Shown here in pieces: positions 1-7,654 of a stretch of DNA of 22,027 nt (its first letter is position 1; every line of letters starts with the position of its first letter). Source of the DNA: CAZLMW01 sp964560875. Its GTDB lineage: Bacteria > Myxococcota_A > UBA9042. Location: the NCBI GenBank assembly GCA_964560875.1, contig CAZLMW010000128.1, positions 1-22,027 of the forward strand, read 5' to 3'. A program made the translations under genes and the position numbers. Under the pieces are notes generated by a model. That model was not told the origin of the DNA. It did no database searches and saw nothing but the letters and a program-made list of their open reading frames with translations.

Positions 1-2
1 CG

Positions 3-3000
3 GCCGCCGACGTCAGCGACGTGGGCGTTTTCAAACCTGACACTGGCGCAGACAACGTCGACACAGGCAGCGAAGCCGACGACGTTGGCGACGACGACGC
101 GGGCAACACCATCACCGACCCGGGTGATACCGGCGAGCAAGAGACGCCGTGCGACCCGAAGAAAGCCCAGGTCAGCGAGTGCGGATGGCCGTGCGCGAAG
201 GACAGCGAGTGCTATTCGGACGTCTGCATCCCGACCCGGGCCAAGTTCATCTGCTCGATGACCTGCTCGTCGGACACGGTTTGCCCCAACGGCTGGTCCT
301 GTCGCCAGGTCAAAAAGCTGCCCGACATCGTTTTCGCGTGCGTCGACATTTCGCCCAACGTCGGGCGGCCATGCATGTCCGATCTCGACTGCGTGGAGAA
401 GGTCGGCTTTGCATTGACCGGTGTGGAAGACCGTTGCGTCTCGTATGGGGATGAGGGGGCGTTTTGTGGCCGCGGTTGTTCATCGGGGCAGAAATGTCCG
501 ACCGGCTTCGCTTGCAAGACGAGCCAGACGCTGGCCGGCGAAAAGACCCAGCAGTGTGTCGCAGACAAGCTCGAAGATGTGTGCACAGACCGCTTCGTGC
601 CGCCGCTCGACAACGCCAAGACCACCTGCCGCAAGAAGAACAAGCTGGGCACATGTTCGGGCGACCGGTTCTGCGCCAAGACCGGCCTGTCACCGTGCAG
701 CGCCGCGGATGCCGAGTCCGAAAAGTGCGACAACAAGGACAACGACTGCGATGGCCAGCTCGATGAGCTCGACGGAAGCGCAGGCTGTTTGATCGTCACG
801 AAGGTCGGCAAGTGCCCGGGAACGCCGGTGTGTTTCGGCGGCCAGGAAAAGTGCCTCGGGACACCGCCCAGCCCCGAAGCATGCAACGACAAGGACGACG
901 ACTGCGACGGCGAGACCGATGAGGGCTGCGACGACGATCACGACGGCTACTGCGACGCCAAGATGCTCGTCGACCCCGGCGCGAAGGTCTGCATCAAAGG
1001 CGGCGGCGACTGCAAGGACAAGGACGCGGGCACCAACCCCGGGCAAAAAGAGGTGTGCAACGGCGTCGACGACAACTGCAACGGGCTGGTCGATGCCGCG
1101 GACCCACTGCTTCCGGTCCATGATCCGCAGAGCTGCGAGAAGCAGGGCGGTGTCTGCAAGGGGGCGATGAAGGCGGCGGTGCTCTGCCAGGGCGGTAAAT
1201 GGAAGCCCTGTGACGCGGACACGTACGGCAAGAACAGCCCCTTTTACGCGGCCAAGGAGCTGTGCGACGACAAGGACAACGACTGCTCGGGCAAGGCGGA
1301 CGAAGGTTGTGACGCGGACAAGGACGGCTACTGCAACGCGACCAAGGCGACGGTCGGCTTCCCGTTGGTGTGTCCCAAGGGCGGCGGCGACTGCAACGAC
1401 GAGCTCAAGAGCGTGCATCCCAACGGTAAGGAACACTGCGATGACGCCGACAACGACTGCAACGGCAGCACTGATGACGGCTGTGACAAGGACAACGACG
1501 GCTGGTGCGACGACGATCGCAAGACGTTTGGCGGCCCCAAGGCTTGCCCCAAGGGCGGCGGCGACTGCGACGACTTGAGCAAGGCGGTGCATCCCAAGGC
1601 GGTCGAGCTGTGCAATGGCAAGGACGACGACTGCAGCGGCCAGACCGACGAGACGTTCGCCAAGCTCGGCAAACCGTGTGCGCCCGGCAGCGGCGGGTGC
1701 AAGGCGACCGGCAAGTTCATCTGCGCGGCCGATGGCAAGTCCGCGATGTGTTCGGTGGCGGCCGGCAAGGCTGGGCTCGAGATATGCGACGGCAAGGACA
1801 ATGACTGCGACGACAAGATCGACGAGGGCTGCGACGACGATGGCGACGACTATTGCGACGCGAACATGGCGACGCTCGGCAAACCCAAGTCGTGCACCAA
1901 GGGCGGCGGCGACTGCGACGACACCAACCCAAAGGTCGGTCCCAGCGCCAAAGAGCTGTGCAACGGCAAGGATGACGACTGCGACGGCAAGACCGACGGC
2001 AAGGACGGCGACATGTATTTCGACGCGCCGCAGCTTTGCGAAAAACAGAAGGGCGCCTGCAAGGGTAGTAAGAAACCGCTGACGGCGTGCATCGCAGGCA
2101 AGTGGCAGCCGTGCACCAACCAGGACTACGCAACCTGGCACCCGCAGTATTCCAGCGTCGAGGTGTGCGACAACGTCGACAACGACTGCGATGGCAAGAT
2201 CGACGAGGGCTGCGATGACGATGACGACGGCTACTGCGTCAAGGGCGCCAAGATCGTGGGCTTCCCGACCGCGTGCAAGAACGGCGCCAACGACTGCAAC
2301 GACGAAAACGCCGCCGTGCACCCCTTCGCCAAGGAGGTGTGCGACGACAAGGATAACGACTGCAACAACCAGATCGACGAGGGCTGCGACAAGGACTTCG
2401 ACGGCTTCTGCGACAAGGCCAAGACCACGCTCGGTACCCCGAAGAGCTGTCCGAAGGGTGGCGGTGACTGCAACGACAAGAACGCGACCGTCAATCCGGG
2501 CGCGCAGGAGGTTTGCGGCGACTTCGTCGACCAGGACTGTAAATCGGGCAGCGACCAGGGCTGTCCGCCTACGATCGTGGGCTTCTCAGGTGTGCAGGGC
2601 CCCAACTTCTACGGCGACAAGCTGTTGCAGTGCTCGGGCTTTCTCGACGTGCCCAACAAGAACGATGTGCCACCCGGTTGGGGGGTTCCTTGCGGCATCA
2701 GCGGCTGGGATCGCATCCGTATCGCGTGTGGGGCGTCGCCGAGCAAGGTTCGCTGGATCGAGCTCAACGCCAACCCCTTCCGCGACGGCATCCCCGGTGG
2801 CTCGCAGGCCGGCAAGATCACCAAGAGCAACTGGAATCTCGGCGGCAAGAACCTGATCTCGGCCATCGGCGGCAACCCGAATACGGCGCAGTCGTGGTGG
2901 GTGGACAAGATCGGCTGCAGCGAAAAGCTCGGCAACCTCATCGTCAACCATCCGTCGTGTCCGTGGGAGGTCGCGAACTGCTTTGGCCAGAACCTGAGCG

Positions 3001-3035
3001 GGCCGCGTTATCTCTTCGTGTACGTCGGCAAATAG
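3..3035 (+). CDS. MopE-like Cys/Asp-rich repeat protein, 5' partial
   Basis: The reading frame is open from the first codon of the window. The first possible start (GTG at 21) lies inside a low-complexity Asp/Thr/Gly linker, so the true start and probably a signal peptide or lipobox are upstream. Counting from base 21, residues about 1-45 are this linker. Residues about 45-195 are Cys-rich with pieces such as CPNGWSC and CPTGFAC. Residues about 235-848 hold roughly eleven cores of the type CDxKDNDCDGxxDEGC, often followed by DxDxDGxC and GGGDCND; these match the putative metal-binding (MopE) motif family. Residues about 848-1004 are a different domain, less acidic and richer in Trp and Gly, which I do not recognise. 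The DxDxDG loops suggest calcium binding, and the paired cysteines suggest disulfides outside the cytoplasm. No function is known from the sequence. The frame ends with TAG at 3033-3035. Confidence 0.9.
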   Translation, partial: AADVSDVGVFKPDTGADNVDTGSEADDVGDDDAGNTITDPGDTGEQETPCDPKKAQVSECGWPCAKDSECYSDVCIPTRAKFICSMTCSSDTVCPNGWSCRQVKKLPDIVFACVDISPNVGRPCMSDLDCVEKVGFALTGVEDRCVSYGDEGAFCGRGCSSGQKCPTGFACKTSQTLAGEKTQQCVADKLEDVCTDRFVPPLDNAKTTCRKKNKLGTCSGDRFCAKTGLSPCSAADAESEKCDNKDNDCDGQLDELDGSAGCLIVTKVGKCPGTPVCFGGQEKCLGTPPSPEACNDKDDDCDGETDEGCDDDHDGYCDAKMLVDPGAKVCIKGGGDCKDKDAGTNPGQKEVCNGVDDNCNGLVDAADPLLPVHDPQSCEKQGGVCKGAMKAAVLCQGGKWKPCDADTYGKNSPFYAAKELCDDKDNDCSGKADEGCDADKDGYCNATKATVGFPLVCPKGGGDCNDELKSVHPNGKEHCDDADNDCNGSTDDGCDKDNDGWCDDDRKTFGGPKACPKGGGDCDDLSKAVHPKAVELCNGKDDDCSGQTDETFAKLGKPCAPGSGGCKATGKFICAADGKSAMCSVAAGKAGLEICDGKDNDCDDKIDEGCDDDGDDYCDANMATLGKPKSCTKGGGDCDDTNPKVGPSAKELCNGKDDDCDGKTDGKDGDMYFDAPQLCEKQKGACKGSKKPLTACIAGKWQPCTNQDYATWHPQYSSVEVCDNVDNDCDGKIDEGCDDDDDGYCVKGAKIVGFPTACKNGANDCNDENAAVHPFAKEVCDDKDNDCNNQIDEGCDKDFDGFCDKAKTTLGTPKSCPKGGGDCNDKNATVNPGAQEVCGDFVDQDCKSGSDQGCPPTIVGFSGVQGPNFYGDKLLQCSGFLDVPNKNDVPPGWGVPCGISGWDRIRIACGASPSKVRWIELNANPFRDGIPGGSQAGKITKSNWNLGGKNLISAIGGNPNTAQSWWVDKIGCSEKLGNLIVNHPSCPWEVANCFGQNLSGPRYLFVYVGK

Positions 3036-3063
3036 TGGCGCCCGTCACGGCGAAAATCGCGCG

Positions 3064-3092
3064 TTGACTTTCTGCAAGCTGTGCACCAGATT
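3064..3092 (+). promoter_or_regulatory. Candidate sigma-70 promoter of pyrG operon
   Basis: TTGACT at 3064-3069 and CAGATT at 3087-3092 are separated by 17 nt. The -35 hexamer matches the consensus at five of six positions. The -10 matches at three, including the important second A and final T. It lies between the stop of the MopE-like gene and pyrG and would give a leader of roughly 95 nt. The call rests on motif matching only. Confidence 0.3.
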
Positions 3093-3182
3093 CGCGTCCC
3101 GGGCTCCGAGCCCCTCCAACGAATTCCGTTTGTTCGCATTCGCCAACGTCTGCCAGACGCCACGCGGACCCGAGCGATGCGC

Positions 3183-3188
3183 AGGAGG
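3183..3188 (+). promoter_or_regulatory. Shine-Dalgarno site fixing the TTG start of pyrG
   Basis: AGGAGG, a full match to the anti-Shine-Dalgarno sequence, lies 5 nt before the TTG at 3194. It supports this rare start codon. The resulting N-terminus (MAIRSKPTKYIFVTGG) also matches where CTP synthases normally begin. Confidence 0.75.
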
Positions 3189-3193
3189 CGGCC

Positions 3194-4861
3194 TTGGCTA
3201 TCCGCAGCAAACCCACCAAGTACATCTTTGTGACAGGCGGCGTCGTTTCGTCGATCGGCAAGGGTCTCACAGCAGCCGTCATGGGCGCGCTGCTCGAGAG
3301 TCGTGGCCTGAAGGTGACCAACCTCAAGCTCGACCCGTACATCAATGTCGATCCGGGCACGATGAGCCCGTACCAACACGGCGAGGTCTTCGTCACCGAC
3401 GACGGCGCTGAAACGGATCTCGATCTCGGCCACTACGAGCGCTTCACGTCCGCGACGATGCGCAAGGCCAACAACTTCACCACCGGCCAGGTGTACGACG
3501 CGGTGATCCAGCGCGAGCGGCGGGGCGAGTATCTCGGTCGCACGGTGCAGGTCATTCCGCACATCACCGACGAGATCAAACAGCGCGTGAAGGAAGGCGC
3601 AGAGGGCGCCGACATCGCCATCGTGGAGATCGGCGGCACGGTCGGTGATATCGAGTCGCTGCCATTCCTCGAGGCGATTCGCCAAATGCGTCTGGACGCT
3701 GGACGCGGCAACGCGGTCAACGTGCACGTGACCCTGCTGCCCTACATCAAGACCGCCGGCGAGGTGAAGACCAAGCCCACCCAGCACAGCGTTCAGAAGT
3801 TGCGCGAGATCGGCATTCAGCCCGACATCATCGTCTGCCGTCACGATCACCCGATTGAGCGGACCACGCGCGACAAGATCAGCCTCTTCTGCAACGTCCA
3901 CAAGGACTGCGTGATCATGGCGCCCGACGCCGAGTGCATCTACGACTTGCCGGCGAAGCTGCACGACAACGGCCTCGACGAGCAGATCATCGACCTGCTT
4001 GGCATCTGGAGCGCCGACCCCAACCTGGACAGCTGGATTCGCGTCGCCAGGACGTTCCTCAACGCCAGCCGGCAGACGCGGATCGGGATCGTCGGCAAGT
4101 ACGTCGAGCTCAAGGAGAGCTACAAGTCGCTGCACGAGGCGCTGGTCCACGGCGGCGTGGCCAACGACTGCAAGGTCGACCTTGTCTACGTCGACGCCGA
4201 AGAGATCCAACGGCAGGGCGCCGCCACGCTGCTCGGCGATGTCGACGGTGTGTTGGTGCCCGGCGGGTTCGGTGAGCGAGGCGGCGAGGGCAAAATCCTC
4301 GCGTCGCGGTTCGCCCGAGAAACCGGTGTGCCCTACTTCGGAATCTGCCTCGGAATGCAGATCGCCGTCATCGACTACGCGCGTCATATTGCCGGCCTCA
4401 AGGGCGCCAACTCGACCGAATTCGACCCGAACACGCCACACCCCGTCGTGGACTTGATGCCCGACCAGGTCGGCGTCACCGATAAGGGCGCGACCATGCG
4501 TCTGGGCGCCTATCCATGCTCGCTCGCATCCGGTTCGTTGGCGCGGTCGGTCTACGGCGCCGATGAGATCAGCGAACGGCATCGCCACCGCCTCGAAGTG
4601 AACAACGACTACCGCGACCAGCTGAGCGAACACGGTCTGTTGTTTTCGGGCGTGTCACCGGACGGCAAACTCGTCGAAATGTGCGAGATCCCCGGCCACC
4701 CCTACTACATCGGTTGCCAATTCCACCCCGAATTCAAGAGCCGACCGACGGACGCCCATCCCCTGTTTTCTCGCTTTGTGCGCGCCTGCCTCGACGCCGC
4801 CGCCAAACCGAACGAGAAGGCCGGCAGCAAGGCCACCGTGGTCGAACAACCCGTGGCGTAA
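3194..4861 (+). CDS. pyrG: CTP synthase (glutamine-hydrolysing)
   Basis: Makes CTP from UTP, ATP and glutamine, the last step of de novo pyrimidine nucleotide synthesis, in the cytosol. The protein has 555 residues, close to the usual family length. The N-terminal amidoligase domain (about 1-270) carries GGVVSSIGKG near residue 15, then KLDPYINVDPGTMSPYQHGE and DDGAETDLDLGHYERF. The C-terminal class I glutamine amidotransferase domain (about 300-540) carries GICLGMQ with the nucleophile Cys385, and the FHPE motif with His511 and Glu513. All key residues are present. The start is TTG, backed by a strong AGGAGG. The stop at 4859-4861 is only 3 nt before rsmI, so the two are very probably cotranscribed. 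A candidate promoter lies at 3064-3092. Confidence 0.98.
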   Translation: MAIRSKPTKYIFVTGGVVSSIGKGLTAAVMGALLESRGLKVTNLKLDPYINVDPGTMSPYQHGEVFVTDDGAETDLDLGHYERFTSATMRKANNFTTGQVYDAVIQRERRGEYLGRTVQVIPHITDEIKQRVKEGAEGADIAIVEIGGTVGDIESLPFLEAIRQMRLDAGRGNAVNVHVTLLPYIKTAGEVKTKPTQHSVQKLREIGIQPDIIVCRHDHPIERTTRDKISLFCNVHKDCVIMAPDAECIYDLPAKLHDNGLDEQIIDLLGIWSADPNLDSWIRVARTFLNASRQTRIGIVGKYVELKESYKSLHEALVHGGVANDCKVDLVYVDAEEIQRQGAATLLGDVDGVLVPGGFGERGGEGKILASRFARETGVPYFGICLGMQIAVIDYARHIAGLKGANSTEFDPNTPHPVVDLMPDQVGVTDKGATMRLGAYPCSLASGSLARSVYGADEISERHRHRLEVNNDYRDQLSEHGLLFSGVSPDGKLVEMCEIPGHPYYIGCQFHPEFKSRPTDAHPLFSRFVRACLDAAAKPNEKAGSKATVVEQPVA

Positions 4862-4864
4862 TCG

Positions 4865-5719
4865 GTGGCAGGCACGCTCTTTATCGTCGCCACACCGATC
4901 GGCAACCTCGAAGACCTGAGCCCCCGGGCCGCCCGCATGTTGGGCGCTGTCGACGTCGTGCTCTGTGAAGACACCCGCCATACAGGCGGGCTCTTGCGCC
5001 ACCTCGCGGTCTCGACCGATTGCCTGTCGCTGCACCAACACAACGAGGTCGAACGCATCGGCGAGGTTATCGAGCGCCTCCGGTCCGGACAGTCCGCAGC
5101 GCTCGTGAGCGACGCCGGAACCCCCTGTCTGAGCGACCCCGGCGCCCGTCTTGTCGCGGCTGTGCATGACGCGAACCTGCCCGTCGTCTCGGTTCCGGGC
5201 CCCTTCGCTGCCGCCGTCGCGTTCGCCGCCGCCGGAGCCAGCGCGTCCACGTTTTCGTTCTGGGGGTTTGTCGCCAAGAAGCCGTCGGCGCGCCGTACCG
5301 CCCTGGTCGATCGGCTTGTGTCGGGCCCCGGCGGCGCTGATCACGCGCACATATTCTACGTGCCCGGTCGCGACCTGCGGGCGTTCGTCAGCGATGTTGG
5401 CGCGGTGGCTCCGTCGTCGTTCGTGGTGGTCGCGCGGGAGCTGACCAAGATCCACGAAGGATACGTGCGTGGCACGCCTGCCGCTGTTGTCGACGGGCTT
5501 GTCGATGAGTACCTGCGCGGCGAAGCGGCCGTGATCGTCCAGGTCGACCGGTCCACACAAGCCGCTCCGGTCCGCGCTGCTGACCCCGACGAGTTGATCA
5601 AAGCCGCTATCGAGGAGGGCACGCCGCGCAGGGAAGCGCTACGATCGATCGCCAAGCAGACGGGCAAAGCGCGTCGGGTCCTCTACAAGCTCTGGATCGA
5701 CGCCGGAGGCAAGTCATGA
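4865..5719 (+). CDS. rsmI: 16S rRNA (cytidine-1402 2'-O)-methyltransferase RsmI
   Basis: Methylates the ribose of C1402 in the decoding centre of 16S rRNA using S-adenosylmethionine. The 284-residue protein has the tetrapyrrole-methylase fold signatures of the family: VATPIGNLEDL (about 8-18), CEDTRHT (34-40), VSDAGTPCLSDPGARLV (81-97) and VPGP (110-113). Length and motif order are normal. The GTG start at 4865 comes 3 nt after the pyrG stop and gives the typical N-terminus MAGTLFIVATPIGNL. The 3' end overlaps the next gene through ATGA (ATG at 5716, TGA at 5717-5719), which suggests translational coupling. The C-terminal 60 residues form a basic helical segment as in other RsmI proteins. Confidence 0.97.
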   Translation: MAGTLFIVATPIGNLEDLSPRAARMLGAVDVVLCEDTRHTGGLLRHLAVSTDCLSLHQHNEVERIGEVIERLRSGQSAALVSDAGTPCLSDPGARLVAAVHDANLPVVSVPGPFAAAVAFAAAGASASTFSFWGFVAKKPSARRTALVDRLVSGPGGADHAHIFYVPGRDLRAFVSDVGAVAPSSFVVVARELTKIHEGYVRGTPAAVVDGLVDEYLRGEAAVIVQVDRSTQAAPVRAADPDELIKAAIEEGTPRREALRSIAKQTGKARRVLYKLWIDAGGKS

Positions 5720-6123
5720 AGCGCCCGGTTGCATGGGTTGCGGCGATCGCGACGCTGCTGGCGACCCTGATCGCGTCTGGGTGCGAGACGATCGACAAAT
5801 GCGCGGGGATCGCATGCGGGCCTTGCCAATCGCCGATCGTGTTGACGTTGCGTGCACAGGACAACAGCAAGCTCGGGCACGCGACCGTTTCGGGGACCCT
5901 GCAAGCCACGTGCAACACGTTCGAGACGATCTCGACGTGCATGATCGGCGACTCGACCTCCTTGCCGGGCAGCTACACGATGACGGTCGTCGTTGATGGT
6001 TATGAGCACGCGGAGGTCACGGTGACCGTGGCGAAAGACCCGCGCGCGGACAATCCCGACGTCTGCTGCGCTTGCGGGTATAAGACAGCGCGTAAGACCG
6101 TCACTTTGAAACCGGCCAAATAG
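5716..6123 (+). CDS. Small Cys-rich lipoprotein of unknown function
   Basis: The 135-residue protein begins with a basic n-region (MKRP), a hydrophobic stretch and the lipobox ASGC, so Cys23 is the likely lipidated residue. The mature part contains several further cysteines (KCAGIACGPC, VCCACG), suggesting disulfides or a metal site outside the cytoplasm. The middle (about 40-105) reads as alternating beta strands ending in GSYTMTVVVDGYE and ATVTVTVAK-like segments. This resembles a small carboxypeptidase-regulatory-like or Ig-like beta fold, but that is only an impression. Its start overlaps the rsmI stop (ATGA), and the transglutaminase-like gene follows after 15 nt. I cannot assign a function. 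Confidence 0.85.
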   Translation: MKRPVAWVAAIATLLATLIASGCETIDKCAGIACGPCQSPIVLTLRAQDNSKLGHATVSGTLQATCNTFETISTCMIGDSTSLPGSYTMTVVVDGYEHAEVTVTVAKDPRADNPDVCCACGYKTARKTVTLKPAK

Positions 6124-6138
6124 AGGAACGGACACGCC

Positions 6139-6804
6139 ATGCCGGCTCCAACCTACCGCGACCCCGGCGAATTCGTCGACAGCGATCATCCCGCCGTCAT
6201 TGCGTTCGCCAAAGAGCACACCCAATCCGACGCCAGCGACATCGAAAACGCCGTCGCGTTGTACTACGCCGTCCGCGATGGGTGGCGCTACAGCCCGTGG
6301 AACGTTCGGCCGGGCCGCCAATACTTCAAGGCGAGCCATGTGCTGACGCGGGATCGATCGGTCGGCGGTCATTGCATCGACAAGGCCAACGTTCTCGCCG
6401 CCAGCGCCAGGGCCGTGGCAATCCCGAGCAAGCTGCATTTCGCCAACGTGCGCAATCATATCGGGACCGCGTCGCTGGAAGCTCAACTGGGCACGGACCT
6501 GCTGGTCTTTCACGGCTACGTCGAGCTGCATCTCGATGGCAAATGGGTCGCCGCCACACCTGCGTTCAACAAGGGCCTCTGCGACAACCTCGGCGTTGCG
6601 CCGCTGGAATTCGATGGGCGCGAGGACTCCATCTTTCAGCCCTTTGATCGACACGGCGGCGACGAGGGCCGGCGCTTCATGGAATACGTGCACGATTATG
6701 GCACCTTCGAAGACATCCCCTACGAGCAGATGATCGAGGCCTGGCTGCACTACTACAAGCCGCTGCGCGAGACCGGCGCCTGGCCCGGCAGACCCGACGG
6801 GTAG
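6139..6804 (+). CDS. Transglutaminase-like superfamily protein
   Basis: A 221-residue protein whose core matches the transglutaminase/cysteine-protease-like fold. The probable nucleophile is Cys79 in GGHCIDKANVLAASAR, and the probable catalytic His is His125 in VFHGYVELHLDGKWV. The usual third residue (Asp a few positions after the Trp) is not evident, because the sequence there is VAATPAFN; this ATPAFN variant occurs in a bacterial subgroup of the family. No signal peptide is seen, so it is probably cytosolic. ATG at 6139 is preceded by AGGA about 11 nt upstream. It lies 15 nt after the lipoprotein gene and is probably the last gene of the pyrG cluster. Substrate and reaction (peptidase, amidase or crosslinking) cannot be told from sequence. 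Confidence 0.88.
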   Translation: MPAPTYRDPGEFVDSDHPAVIAFAKEHTQSDASDIENAVALYYAVRDGWRYSPWNVRPGRQYFKASHVLTRDRSVGGHCIDKANVLAASARAVAIPSKLHFANVRNHIGTASLEAQLGTDLLVFHGYVELHLDGKWVAATPAFNKGLCDNLGVAPLEFDGREDSIFQPFDRHGGDEGRRFMEYVHDYGTFEDIPYEQMIEAWLHYYKPLRETGAWPGRPDG

Positions 6805-6851
6805 AGCGCCGCTGGCAGACTGCGCCAGAGCTTCGCCTCGGCGCAGGTGCT

Positions 6852-7301
6852 CGTCAGTGGACGAAACTGGCCGATGTCATCGAGCGACAGCGGGGCGCCG
6901 GCCGGCGCGGTCGTGATGACCGGAATTCTCTTGAGGCGGTGCTGTGGATCCAGCGAACGGGGGCGCCTTGGCGCGACCTGCCATCGGACTTCCGCCCATG
7001 GAAGACCGTGTACAACCGATTCGACCGTTGGTCGCGGACCGGGCGGTGGGCAGCAATTTTTCGGGAGCTGGCCGAGGATATCGATGGCGAGTGGCATTCG
7101 CTGGATTCGACCGTCAACCGCGCGCACCAGCACGCTGCTGGCGGAAAAAGGGGGGCTGGCGCGCACGCTATCGGGCGTTCACGCGGCGGGCGCACCACGA
7201 CAGGGACAGGCCGACGTGCTCTACCTCCAACGATGGAGTGGCGGCCGCCCTGGCTCCGTTCAGGCCGTCGCGCCGGAAGGGCCGACGAACGTGCTGATTA
7301 A
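6852..7301 (+). pseudogene. IS5-family (IS427-like) transposase remnant
   Basis: In this frame the translation reads QWTKLADVIERQRG, then RRGRDDRNSLEAVLWIQRTG, then APWRDLPSDFRPWKTVYNRF and DSTVNRAHQHAAG, followed by AIGRSRGGRTT. This is the ordinary N-terminal half of IS5-type transposases, including the first catalytic Asp in the DSTV motif. Two defects mark it as decayed. No ATG, GTG or TTG start precedes the conserved N-terminus within the frame; the first is an internal GTG at 6939. After GRSRGGRTT the family sequence stops and an unrelated tail of about 35 residues runs to TAA at 7299-7301. The second Asp and the Glu of the DDE triad are missing. I found no matching terminal inverted repeats. 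It lies just downstream of the transglutaminase-like gene. Confidence 0.8.
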
Positions 7302-7654
7302 CACCGATTAACGGAGTTCCGAAGAAGACGGTTGCTCTGACCCTGCGGGCCATCTCTCCCCGGGTAGCCGGTGAGAGAGTAGTTATTTCAAACTCTTACG
7401 GGACCAGCAATAGAACCCAGCGACAAACCGGTCGGATTGTGCGCAATTCAGGGACAGGCTCTGGTCCACCGAAGGCGAAATACGCATTCTAAGGCGAGAT
7501 CGGGTCGACCCCCTATTTACCTACCTTCCGGCCGGCGAGACGCAGCAGAGGTGCCCTGGTGGGCTCGTGGCGCGGTTTTGGCCCCCCCAAAAGTGCGTTT
7601 TGCGTCGTTTTTTGCGCAGGGTCGGCGAATCGGGTCACCGTTCGGCCGCATTTG
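7302..7654. other. Gene-free stretch between transposase remnant and moaDE
   Basis: About 350 bp with no credible coding region. An open frame across 7437-7745 has no family signature and runs antisense into the molybdopterin synthase gene. The stretch holds a strong hairpin (7354-7377), the palindrome GGGTCGACCC (7502-7511) followed by CCTATTTACC, and homopolymer-rich sequence near 7576-7615. It may include eroded insertion-sequence material. I see no clear terminator for moaDE, which ends on the minus strand at 7655. Confidence 0.5.
7354..7377. repeat. Inverted repeat / hairpin with GTAG loop
   Basis: CTCTCCCCGG (7354-7363) and CCGGTGAGAG (7368-7377) pair at nine of ten positions around a four-base GTAG loop. 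No T-tract follows on either strand, so it is not a standard intrinsic terminator. It lies about 50 bp after the transposase remnant and may be an insertion-sequence end or recombination structure. Confidence 0.6.

Noticed and set aside
690..2321. Minus-strand open frame of 543 codons antisense to the MopE-like gene
   Set aside because: It is rich in Val and Ala because the repeated Asp codons (GAC) of the real gene read as GTC on the other strand. It has no family signature or ribosome site.
3070..3193. Pyrimidine-responsive attenuator in the pyrG leader
   Set aside because: I see neither a terminator hairpin with a T-tract nor a 5' G/C run of the type used in Gram-positive pyrG leaders.
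3008..4633. Minus-strand open frame of 541 codons antisense to pyrG
   Set aside because: It covers the highly conserved pyrG coding region, has no recognisable domain, and is expected from the GC-rich codon pattern.
7201..7459. Direct repeat CAGGGACAGGC at 7201-7211 and 7449-7459 as insertion-sequence target duplication or ends
   Set aside because: Eleven bases alone do not define an element; the flanks show no inverted repeats and the distance does not match a complete IS.
7576..7592. TTTTGG-CCCCC-CCAAAA as a terminator for moaDE
   Set aside because: The stem is short and A/T-rich, the loop is a C run, and no T-tract follows in the minus direction; too weak to call.
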